NCBI GenBank assembly: GCA_002796205.1
Contig: PCWO01000041.1
Coordinates: forward strand, 1 to 17,302
Direction of reading: 5' to 3'
Length of the DNA stretch: 17,302 nt
DNA from: Candidatus Liptonbacteria bacterium CG11_big_fil_rev_8_21_14_0_20_35_14
GTDB taxonomy: Bacteria; Patescibacteriota; Minisyncoccia; UBA6257; XYB1-36-10
Part shown: positions 1-6,442 of the stretch, one piece after another
Numbering within the stretch: the stretch's first letter is position 1
Layout: every line of letters starts with the position of its first letter
Made by a program: the position numbers and the translations under genes
The notes under the pieces: generated by a model
Told to the model about the DNA's origin: nothing
What the model saw: the letters and a program-made list of their open reading frames with translations, nothing else
Databases searched by the model: none

Positions 1-15
1 CTTTTTCTACAAAAC

Positions 16-91
16 TGGAGCCACCTCGCGGACTTGAACCGCGGACCCACAGTTTACAAAACTGTTGCTCTACCAGCTGAGCTAAGGTGGC
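16..91 (-). tRNA. tRNA-Thr (anticodon UGU)
   Basis: On the minus strand this folds into a complete cloverleaf. The acceptor arm pairs 85-91 with 20-26, and the discriminator U is at 19. A genome-encoded CCA follows at 18-16. The anticodon stem is 61-65 with 49-53, and its seven-base loop 54-60 carries UGU (complement of 56-58), so it reads threonine ACN codons. The D-arm GCUC/GAGC and the T-arm CGCGG/CCGCG with UUCAAGU loop are intact. It lies only 4 bases after the tRNA-Tyr, with no room for a promoter, so the two are surely processed from one precursor. Confidence 0.96.
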
Positions 92-95
92 CATG

Positions 96-179
96 TGGGC
101 AGGGAGGGATTTGAACCCCCGTAGACTTTAAGTCGTGAGATTTACAGTCTCATGCAATTGACCACTCTGCCACCTGCCC
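96..179 (-). tRNA. tRNA-Tyr (anticodon GUA), long variable arm
   Basis: Minus-strand class II tRNA of 84 bases. The acceptor arm pairs GGGCAGG (173-179) with CCUGCCC (97-103), and the discriminator is A at 96. The anticodon stem UGAGA/UCUCA encloses CUGUAAA, giving GUA. A long variable arm with a GACU/AGUC stem identifies it as bacterial tRNA-Tyr rather than a short-armed class. The T-arm has loop UUCAAAU. CCA is not encoded: the discriminator is followed by C, A, U. It therefore needs CCA-adding enzyme, unlike its neighbour tRNA-Thr. It begins 11 bases after the stop codon of the upstream small membrane protein, and no promoter or terminator is evident in that gap. Confidence 0.95.
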
Positions 180-190
180 AAACTTATCCT

Positions 191-499
191 CTAATTTTTC
201 TTTGACAAAAGCTTATCTACACTTCTATCAGAAATGTCGGGAGAATCTTTTGTCTTTTCAAGATATGTTCCTATCTTATTATCCATTTTAAGCAACACCA
301 GTCTTAATCTTCTAAGCCCTTTATAAAGTAAACTTCGGATTGCATTATCAACTCTTTCAATTGGTAAAGATTTAAGCCAATCCTCAAATCTTACTTCATT
401 TTTATCATTATCCGCCACCCGAGGCACGGCTCTAGAGACTATTAAAACCATTCCAGACAAGGAAATCATTAAAATAATTTGTAGTATAAACTCTAACAT
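191..499 (-). CDS. Small single-pass membrane protein, function unknown
   Basis: Predicted 102-residue protein that I cannot assign to a named family. Residues about 5-22 are a strongly hydrophobic helix, so it is probably anchored by its N terminus. The rest (23-102) is charged and basic-rich, with an Arg/Leu/Lys amphipathic stretch around 60-85 (LRRLRLVLLKMDNKIGTYLE), and should lie in the cytoplasm. The start codon is 7 bases after the tsf stop and no Shine-Dalgarno is visible, which suggests coupling to tsf translation. It ends 11 bases before tRNA-Tyr. Position in the rpsB-tsf transcript suggests constitutive expression, but gives no specific role. Similar short membrane-anchored proteins are common in Patescibacteria; that comparison is from memory. 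Confidence 0.75.
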   Translation of the reverse strand: MLEFILQIILMISLSGMVLIVSRAVPRVADNDKNEVRFEDWLKSLPIERVDNAIRSLLYKGLRRLRLVLLKMDNKIGTYLEKTKDSPDISDRSVDKLLSKKN

Positions 500-506
500 T
501 TTTTTA

Positions 507-953
507 TTAAAGCTCTATACGGTAAAAAGTCCCCAGCACCACATTTTCACCAACTTTAGAGATAAGTTCATTAATTAAATCTTTTATATTTTTTGAGTCA
601 TCCTTTATATAAGGCTGATCCAAAAATTCTTCACTATTTTCTGCTGGCATAGCTACTAACTGTAAAGCCATATCACGCACCAATTCTTTAAAAGGTTCAG
701 AGTTAGCTACAAAATCCGTTTCACTTCTTAGTTCCACTAAAACACCTACTCTATTATTATGCACATAAGCCTCAATTCTTCCGGCCTTTGTTTCACGACC
801 CTCTCTTTTTTGTGCCTTAATTAAACCCTTTTCTTTAATAATCTTTTGAGCCCTATTAAAATCACCTTGAGCCTCCTCTAAAGCTTTTTTACAATCCATA
901 ACTCCCGCCCCTGTTTCATTACGTAATTTAGTAATATCAGCTGAATTTATCAT
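507..953 (-). CDS. tsf: Elongation factor Ts, short form
   Basis: EF-Ts is the cytoplasmic guanine-nucleotide exchange factor that regenerates EF-Tu-GTP. Residues 1-45 are the N-terminal UBA-like domain (ITKLRNETGAGVMDCKKALEE), and the EF-Tu contact motif TDFVAN lies at 79-84. At 148 residues it is about half the E. coli length (283): the second half of the core and the C-terminal module are missing. It ends in VGENVVLGTFYRIEL, as the compact Thermus-type EF-Ts does, so it is a naturally short form rather than a truncation. It lies 22 bases after rpsB, the classic rpsB-tsf order. No promoter or Shine-Dalgarno precedes it, so it is expressed from the rpsB promoter. Confidence 0.96.
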   Translation of the reverse strand: MINSADITKLRNETGAGVMDCKKALEEAQGDFNRAQKIIKEKGLIKAQKREGRETKAGRIEAYVHNNRVGVLVELRSETDFVANSEPFKELVRDMALQLVAMPAENSEEFLDQPYIKDDSKNIKDLINELISKVGENVVLGTFYRIEL

Positions 954-975
954 AATTTAAAATAACAATTTTAGC

Positions 976-1710
976 CTATTTCAAAGATACAGAAATTGTA
1001 TCACGAATTGTTTTAATAATAAATTGAATTGAAGTTTTAGAATTATCATTAGCTATAATTGGATACTTTACATTTCTAGGGTCAGAGTCAGTTGATATTA
1101 CAGCCAAAACCGGAATATTCGTTATTTTTGCCTCATTGACAGCCGTACTATGTAAGTTTGCATTAACCACAAACAAAGCATCTGGCAAAACATTCATATC
1201 CTCAATTCCTCCAAAAATAAAGTCCATCTTTTGCAGCTCTTTTTTCATTTGAGATTGTTCTTTTTTAGTATATTGAGTCAACTTTCCCTCCTCAAAATCT
1301 TTTTTTAATTTTGAGTAATAAGCTATCCTTTTTCTAATAACCATAAAGTTTGTTAAAGCTCCTCCCACCCATTTTTGAGTTACATACGGACAATTAAGCT
1401 CCAAAGCTAACTCCTTTATATCATCAGCCGCCGAAGGCTGGGTCGCCACAAACAAAATTTTCTTTCCATCTTTCATTAACTTGGCTATAAACTCGCCCGC
1501 CTCCTTTAATAAAGAGGTGGTTTTAGAAAGATTAATAATTTCAACCCCATTTCTATTTAACGCAATAAAAGGCTTCATTTTAGGATGAGTTTTTCCTTTT
1601 ATTCGCCCATAAAAAAGACCAGCCTGAACCATAGCCTCTATTTCAGATGAAATAAGAACATCTTTCTCCTCAAGCTCAATTAAAGTTGTATCTTCTTGTT
1701 TTTCTAACAT
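976..1710 (-). CDS. rpsB: 30S ribosomal protein S2 (uS2)
   Basis: Small-subunit protein uS2, 244 residues, bound on the back of the 30S between head and body. Family motifs are clear: HPKMKPFI followed by INLSKT, FVATQPSA, YVTQKWVGGALTNF, and LPDALFVVN through the NIPVLAVISTDSDP region. The first 25 residues are an acidic extension before the conserved EAMVQAGLFYGRIKGKTHPKM block. In that block the usual HFGH of other bacteria is replaced by LFYGR. The ATG at 1710 is favoured because a consensus promoter ends just upstream, leaving a leader of only 2-3 bases. It heads the rpsB-tsf-membrane protein-tRNA unit. Confidence 0.97.
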   Translation of the reverse strand: MLEKQEDTTLIELEEKDVLISSEIEAMVQAGLFYGRIKGKTHPKMKPFIALNRNGVEIINLSKTTSLLKEAGEFIAKLMKDGKKILFVATQPSAADDIKELALELNCPYVTQKWVGGALTNFMVIRKRIAYYSKLKKDFEEGKLTQYTKKEQSQMKKELQKMDFIFGGIEDMNVLPDALFVVNANLHSTAVNEAKITNIPVLAVISTDSDPRNVKYPIIANDNSKTSIQFIIKTIRDTISVSLK

Positions 1711-1719
1711 ACGCTCCCT

Positions 1720-1748
1720 ATTATAAAGAGAAAATCAAATTAGGTCAA
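1720..1748 (-). promoter_or_regulatory. rpsB promoter
   Basis: Minus-strand sigma70-type promoter: -35 TTGACC (1743-1748), 17-base spacer, perfect -10 TATAAT (1720-1725). The rpsB ATG begins 10 bases after the -10, so the expected transcription start (7-8 bases downstream) leaves only a 2-3 base leader. The AGGGAG seen before the ATG would lie mostly outside the transcript and cannot act as a normal ribosome binding site. Confidence 0.85.
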
Positions 1749-1757
1749 CCCTATAGA

Positions 1758-2417
1758 TTATCTTTCTTCTCTAGACTCCTCTATCTCCTTATGATTACCC
1801 GACAACAACACTTTAGGCACAATTAATTTCTTTTTTTTATTCCCCTCCTTTATCTCAATTACCTCCGGCCTAGTATAAACCGGATAACTCCCTTTATTTT
1901 CCTCCAGCGATTTATAGTCCCCCAAAACTCCCGGCACAAATCTAGCCATTGTATCAATTAAAAGCATGGCCGGAATTTCTCCTCCCATTAACACAAAATC
2001 TCCAATAGAAATTTCCTCATCCGCTATATATTGAGCCACCCGCTCATCCACTCCCTCATATTTTCCACAAATTAAAATGACCTGTTCATACTTTGTAAGT
2101 CTTAAGGCCTCTTTTTTATTATAAACCTTCCCCCTGGTAGAAAATAAAATAACTCTGTTTTTTTTATTCTTATTTTTTATTTTTTTAACTGCTTTATAAA
2201 TAGGTTCAAAAGCTAAAACCATACCCGGGCCCCCGCCAAAAGGTTTATCATCAATTCTTTCCTTAGGAGATTTTAAAAAATCTCTCAAATTATGAATTTT
2301 AATATTAATTAATTTATTATTTTGTGCCCTTAGAAGCAAAGACTCATTCAAATAAGTCTCTATAGACTTTGGAAAAACCGTTATCACATCAAATAAAATA
2401 TTATTTTTCTTTTTCAT
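1758..2417 (-). CDS. trmD: tRNA (guanine-N1)-methyltransferase TrmD
   Basis: TrmD methylates G37 of tRNAs reading CNN codons, using S-adenosylmethionine in a trefoil-knot SPOUT fold, and so prevents +1 frameshifting. Diagnostic blocks are IDDKPFGGGPGMVL (55-68), CGKYEGVDERV (117-127), and GDFVLMGGEIPAMLLIDTMARFVPGVLG split around 139-166, with R159 matching catalytic Arg154. The loop after it is shortened and has N174 where Asp169, the usual general base, is expected. The C terminus stops at KVLLSGNHKEIEESREER, short of the usual terminal helices (219 against about 250 aa). I use the ATG at 2417 rather than an upstream in-frame TTG at 2444, because alignment begins at NILFDVITVFP. The start overlaps the ATPase gene by 17 bases, implying coupling. 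Confidence 0.93.
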   Translation of the reverse strand: MKKKNNILFDVITVFPKSIETYLNESLLLRAQNNKLINIKIHNLRDFLKSPKERIDDKPFGGGPGMVLAFEPIYKAVKKIKNKNKKNRVILFSTRGKVYNKKEALRLTKYEQVILICGKYEGVDERVAQYIADEEISIGDFVLMGGEIPAMLLIDTMARFVPGVLGDYKSLEENKGSYPVYTRPEVIEIKEGNKKKKLIVPKVLLSGNHKEIEESREER

Positions 2418-3927
2418 TTTTCTTATTAGGCATAGGCGAGTCAATTAAAGCATTTTGCAAAGCCTTCCTTAAATCACTTATATCTATATTCTTTTTCTCA
2501 AAAATTTTTGGTTTACTAAGCTTTTCTTTTACTATGTCCTTAACCGGCAACAACACATCTTTAAGTCTCATCTCACTCCTTCTCTCCACAATATCATTAT
2601 TGTGTTTTTTATAATCATTATAATCTCCGTCTCTACCAGACTCATCTTTTTTAGACTCTCCCAGCCATCCTCGGGAGATAAACTCCTCAACCGACACTCT
2701 ATCAGATGCAATTTTCTGACGTGAATTCTCAATAATCACATCTTTATAACTCGTCTCAATTTCTATTGGAGGCATAGTATGAGCTGAAAATGGATTTGAA
2801 GCCACCCCATCAACCATCAAACGTATATAAACATGATATTTAGGTAAGTTAACTAAATCAGCCATTGTAAACTCGGGACTAAATTCTTTTTCTAAAAACT
2901 CGGCGTCGGTCGCCCCCACTCTAAAAGAAATTAAAGTGCCTACATTACCAAACACAGCCGAACGCACCTCATCCTCAAGTTGATCTATGTACTGGTGAGC
3001 CAACGTTAAACTTAAACGATATTTACGCGCCTCCGATAATATAGAGGCAAAAGAATCGGTGGCAAAATTCTGAAACTCATCTACCGATAAAAAGAAATCC
3101 TCCCTTTCCTTTTCAAGCACATTTACTCGACTCATAGCCGCTAGTTGTACCCGTGTAATAAGCATAGCCCCAAGTAACGCCGAATTATCCTCTCCAATTC
3201 TCCCTTTAGATAAATTAGCAATAAATATTTTTTTATTATCCATAATATCCCTCATATTAATTGAGGAACGAGGTTGACCAATAATATTACGAATTAAAGG
3301 ATTTGATACAAACTGCCCCACCTTGTTTTGAATAGAAGCCAACGACTCCGTTTCTAGTCTTTGTGTATATTTACCAAATTCATTTATCCAAAACCCCTTA
3401 ATAACCGGATCCTGTAAATTATCCACTATCTTTTTTCTATATTCCTTATCAGAAAACAGTCTTAAAATTTCAAGCAAAGTTGAATCCGGATATTCCAGTA
3501 GTGCCAGCAGTGCATTATTTAAAATATACTCCATTCGAGCCGACCAGGCGTCAACCCATATACGCTTAAAAACACTCATTATGCCCGAAGCCACCAAATG
3601 TCTATGCTCCCCCCCAACTCTCTCTAACGGATTAAAGGCAATTGGCCTATCAACATCGGCCGGATTAAAATAGATCACATCATCAATCCTATTTTCTGGG
3701 ATAAAATCTAAAATTTTCTCGGCAAACTCCCCGTGAGGGTCAATTAATCCCACCCCCCGCCCAGACCTAATATCTTCTATCACCATAGTTTCAAGTAAAT
3801 TAGTTTTTCCAGAACCGGTTTTACCAATCAAATATACATGCCTTCTTCTATCATCAATTTTTATACCAAACTGCACTTTCCGATTGCGAAAATTAGTCTC
3901 TCCAATGGTTGTTATATCGTTATTCAT
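2401..3927 (-). CDS. VirD4/HerA-like P-loop ATPase (DNA-translocase type)
   Basis: A 508-residue RecA-fold ATPase of the HerA/FtsK/VirD4 superfamily, which pump DNA or proteins through membranes. Seen: Walker A GKTGSGKT (35-42), the LIDPHGEF strand-loop typical of this superfamily (61-68), Walker B FFLSVDEFQNF (278-288), and TLAHQY (308-313) with the conserved sensor glutamine. The C-terminal 90 residues are highly charged and probably flexible. There is no transmembrane segment; membrane attachment probably comes from the protein encoded 2 bases upstream. The start follows that gene's stop without a Shine-Dalgarno, so translation is likely re-initiated. Patescibacteria often carry such an ATPase with a membrane partner; whether it serves DNA uptake, conjugation-like transfer or secretion cannot be read here. 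No relaxase or pilin gene is in the window. Confidence 0.88.
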   Translation of the reverse strand: MNNDITTIGETNFRNRKVQFGIKIDDRRRHVYLIGKTGSGKTNLLETMVIEDIRSGRGVGLIDPHGEFAEKILDFIPENRIDDVIYFNPADVDRPIAFNPLERVGGEHRHLVASGIMSVFKRIWVDAWSARMEYILNNALLALLEYPDSTLLEILRLFSDKEYRKKIVDNLQDPVIKGFWINEFGKYTQRLETESLASIQNKVGQFVSNPLIRNIIGQPRSSINMRDIMDNKKIFIANLSKGRIGEDNSALLGAMLITRVQLAAMSRVNVLEKEREDFFLSVDEFQNFATDSFASILSEARKYRLSLTLAHQYIDQLEDEVRSAVFGNVGTLISFRVGATDAEFLEKEFSPEFTMADLVNLPKYHVYIRLMVDGVASNPFSAHTMPPIEIETSYKDVIIENSRQKIASDRVSVEEFISRGWLGESKKDESGRDGDYNDYKKHNNDIVERRSEMRLKDVLLPVKDIVKEKLSKPKIFEKKNIDISDLRKALQNALIDSPMPNKKNEKEK

Positions 3928-3929
3928 AT

Positions 3930-5267
3930 TTATTTTATTGGAAGTGTTGAAGGTGGCTCCCCTTTCTTAGACGCTAGTCGACGCAGTGACGGCGCCTCAA
4001 CGCCAGTAATTGGAAAATGAAACATGGTGGCTAATTCCTCGGTTGATAAAATTGGTAATTTTTCTTTATCCGATACATGATTACTAATTCCCAAATATCT
4101 ATATTTATATCTAAAATACATATTACGTTTACTAGCATTCGTAAACATTTCTTTTATAAAAGGTACAAATCTTCCCAGAGGCTTTGTATACGATGCCAAC
4201 GTCGGCTTAAAACTATTTAAAGCCGGCGTATTAAACTGATTAAAGTATCCCATAATAGCCGACACATTTAAACGTGTAAAACTATCTCGCCTATCTATAT
4301 AAATTACCCGCACACTTGTCTCAAAAAATAGTTTTCCAAATTTATTTTCAATAGACTCAATAATACGGCTCTGCCCTTTAGATGTTTTAGCAAAATCTTT
4401 ATCTTTTTTTTCATCTTTTTCTCCTAATTCATTTTTCCACTCTGGATTTTTAAATAAGGCTAAAGATAAATTAACCAAAAACTCAAACAAGCCTGCAAAA
4501 AAACTAAGGAATATATTTTGTTTATCTTTCACTTTCTTTTTTGCTCCTATGAGTTCATCTATTACTTCCTTACCTTGTTTTTCTAAATCCTGCCCAGTCA
4601 CCTTTCCAGCCGGACTAAAAACAAACTGCATTAAAACATATTCATCGGGATTAAGCCTAGACATAACCTCGGCTAGTGAGGCCACCGGATCAATTCTTCT
4701 TTCATCAATCGTTTCCTCAAAATCCGGATAGGTTTTTATTGGATAAACATTATCTTTAACAAACCCAAATTCCGCTCCCCACATATCATAAGTAGAATTT
4801 GGCATAGTTTCAGGCAATCTTTCCATATAATCCTCCACCTGTGTTATTTCTGCATTTGGAAATTGTGAATAAATAGATGACTCAATTAAATTTTGATATT
4901 TCTTAGAAGTTCTAACATAAAAGTGCATACCCCGATCAAACCCAACAATCTCAAAAGACACCCACTCATCTATATCTCCATCAAACCATTTGGCCAAAAA
5001 TTTTTTAAATCTCCCAAATGAATATATAGAATATAAACTAGCAAATACCTGTTCCATTGCTTTAGGAGTTTTTAAAACCTCGTCCGGCACAAATAACTCT
5101 AGAGTTATCCACTCCATCTTTTTTATTTTATTAATTCTAATAAATATCAGCCATTGATCACGTAATATTAAAAACAAAATAATTGGCAATAAAAACCACC
5201 AAGTATAAGACCAAGCCATATAAATATTATTTAAAACAATGTCTATAATATATAAAATAATTTCCAT
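3930..5267 (-). CDS. Membrane-anchored partner of the VirD4/HerA-like ATPase
   Basis: A 445-residue protein that I cannot name beyond resemblance to N-terminal halves of type IV secretion DNA-binding proteins. Residues 17-40 form an N-terminal transmembrane helix rich in Trp and Leu. Residues 50-240 and 300-400 look like a folded cytoplasmic region of alternating strands and helices. Residues 252-272 are hydrophobic and may be a second membrane-associated helix, followed by a Lys/Glu linker (280-300). The end, ELATMFHFP (411-419) then KKGEPPSTLP, resembles the segment that precedes the P-loop domain when both parts are fused in one chain. The ATPase starts 2 bases later, so the pair probably forms one machine. 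A possible -10 TATACT (5281-5286) lies inside the palindrome just upstream. Confidence 0.75.
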   Translation of the reverse strand: MEIILYIIDIVLNNIYMAWSYTWWFLLPIILFLILRDQWLIFIRINKIKKMEWITLELFVPDEVLKTPKAMEQVFASLYSIYSFGRFKKFLAKWFDGDIDEWVSFEIVGFDRGMHFYVRTSKKYQNLIESSIYSQFPNAEITQVEDYMERLPETMPNSTYDMWGAEFGFVKDNVYPIKTYPDFEETIDERRIDPVASLAEVMSRLNPDEYVLMQFVFSPAGKVTGQDLEKQGKEVIDELIGAKKKVKDKQNIFLSFFAGLFEFLVNLSLALFKNPEWKNELGEKDEKKDKDFAKTSKGQSRIIESIENKFGKLFFETSVRVIYIDRRDSFTRLNVSAIMGYFNQFNTPALNSFKPTLASYTKPLGRFVPFIKEMFTNASKRNMYFRYKYRYLGISNHVSDKEKLPILSTEELATMFHFPITGVEAPSLRRLASKKGEPPSTLPIK

Positions 5268-5277
5268 ATATCTCTAT

Positions 5278-5321
5278 AAAAGTATACCCTGTTAGAAAAT
5301 TTTCTAACAGGGTATACTTTT
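5278..5321. terminator. Perfect 44-bp palindrome, terminator and possible operator
   Basis: Arms of 22 bases match without error around the centre between 5299 and 5300 (core AGAAAATTTTCT; outer AGTATACCCTGTTAG). It lies 16 bases after the stop of the sigma-4/HARE gene on the minus strand and is followed there by TTTTATA, as in a Rho-independent terminator. The plus strand also has a T run, so it could work both ways. It also contains a TATACT -10-like box 13 bases before the membrane protein ATG, so it may double as a regulatory site for the ATPase cluster. Confidence 0.7.
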
Positions 5322-5336
5322 TAAATATTATTTATC

Positions 5337-6368
5337 TTAAGCTAATAAATAATCTCCCTTACCGTCTTTCTTAAACATTTCTTTGTCCTGTAAATGTAAA
5401 AGAATAGTATTTTTCTTAAACATTCTTTGCTGACTTACTAAATCAATAATTTTATTAGCCGGCAATTTTCCATGCTTTGATAAAGTATTTTTTATCAAAG
5501 ATTTTATATTACCTATCTCATATCCAAATTCAGTTAAACCATACATTCCCCGACCCACTAAAACAAACCTCTTATCTTTTATAAGTTCATTGTGCACCGT
5601 TGGCGTAAATACTTTTTTCTTTTTGGCATGCACACTGGAAATATGAGAAGCAATCTCCTCAAAATGTAATGGCTTACTAGCTTTTTTTAAAACTAAATAA
5701 GACCAATCGCGAATAGTACTTGGGTTAACCTCGGGCCAAACCGACAACCCCCGATCGCCATAGGGGCTAACAGTAAATTTTTTTGAAACTGCTAAATAGT
5801 TTAAACCTACATTTGAATCAATTGTATGAACTTTTGTCAAATCATTAAATATAGAATCAAATTTTCCGCCTGTTACCACCTCCTCCTTTTTATTTTTTAA
5901 AACCGAGGCAAATTTAATGACAAAATCTTTAGCTTTTTTTAACGCATTATCATTGTTATACCAAAAAGCATAGAAATGATTATTATCCGGCTGATATCCA
6001 AATCTTTTAGATGCCTCTCTTAAAAAAGACAAATGAGAAAGCCATACCTCACCCGATAATTTATTTTTCATATCATCATATAAATCATTTTCAAGCGATA
6101 CTCCACCCTTACTAGTTAAATATAAATTAACCTCATTTAATATTTCATTCACCTCCGAACTAGCCGCTACCGCCATACGCGCATCAGCCAAAGCTAAAGA
6201 CTCAATCTGACGAATACGTTCACGAGTTACGCCATACTTATCTCCAATTGCCTGAAGCGTCATGGGCTTACTAGCCGAAGCTAAACCAAAACGATTTATT
6301 AAAACGTCTTTTTTACGGCTTTCAAGACCATTTAAGATATTGGCTATAACCACATTAATTTTTTCCAT
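5337..6368 (-). CDS. Sigma region 4 / HARE-HTH transcription regulator
   Basis: A 343-residue DNA-binding protein. Residues 12-58 are a sigma70 region 4 helix-turn-helix (LESRKKDVLINRFGL, then TLQAIGDKYGVTRERIRQIE), the part that reads -35 elements. Sigma regions 1-3 are absent, so it cannot be a complete sigma factor. Residues about 217-284 match the HARE-HTH fold also found in the RNA polymerase delta subunit (IRDWSYLVLKKASKPLHFEEIA...RFVLVGRGMYGLTEFGY). Residues 286-343 look like a further winged helix. The middle (75-215) is unassigned. The likely role is an RNA-polymerase-associated regulator acting at promoters; this is inferred from domains. It has its own promoter with a palindrome in the spacer, hinting at autoregulation, and ends at a strong palindromic terminator. 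Confidence 0.85.
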   Translation of the reverse strand: MEKINVVIANILNGLESRKKDVLINRFGLASASKPMTLQAIGDKYGVTRERIRQIESLALADARMAVAASSEVNEILNEVNLYLTSKGGVSLENDLYDDMKNKLSGEVWLSHLSFLREASKRFGYQPDNNHFYAFWYNNDNALKKAKDFVIKFASVLKNKKEEVVTGGKFDSIFNDLTKVHTIDSNVGLNYLAVSKKFTVSPYGDRGLSVWPEVNPSTIRDWSYLVLKKASKPLHFEEIASHISSVHAKKKKVFTPTVHNELIKDKRFVLVGRGMYGLTEFGYEIGNIKSLIKNTLSKHGKLPANKIIDLVSQQRMFKKNTILLHLQDKEMFKKDGKGDYLLA

Positions 6369-6408
6369 AGTTAAGTTTTTATATAACTTAAATTATAAGT
6401 TGTAATAA

Positions 6409-6438
6409 AGAGTACCATAAATCATCTATGGTTGTCAA
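6409..6438 (-). promoter_or_regulatory. Promoter of the sigma-4/HARE gene
   Basis: Minus-strand -35 TTGACA (6433-6438, perfect), 18-base spacer, -10 TACTCT (6409-6414). Predicted leader is about 34 bases. Alternative -10 boxes nearer the ATG exist (TATAAT at 6392-6397; TATAAA overlapping the leader) but lack a good -35. No Shine-Dalgarno is visible before the ATG at 6368. Confidence 0.6.
6415..6431. promoter_or_regulatory. Operator-like palindrome in promoter spacer
   Basis: CCATAAATCATCTATGG is a 17-base near-perfect palindrome (7 of 8 pairs match around the central C). It fills the spacer between the -35 and -10 boxes of the sigma-4/HARE gene almost exactly. A dimeric repressor bound here would block RNA polymerase. 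It could instead be a weak terminator for mnmA, which ends 12 bases upstream, but the following T run is poor. Confidence 0.4.
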
Positions 6439-6442
6439 TATA

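Noticed and set aside
16..179. tRNA genes as an integration site for a mobile element
   Set aside because: No integrase, no direct repeat of a tRNA end and no shift in gene content are seen nearby.
2418..2444. Upstream TTG start extending trmD by nine residues
   Set aside because: The extra residues are not part of the TrmD family N terminus, and the ATG at 2417 lies directly before the conserved strand.
3928..3929. Frameshift joining the membrane protein and the ATPase
   Set aside because: Each frame has a proper stop or ATG at the junction, and both encode complete domains, so two adjacent genes are more likely than a sequencing error.
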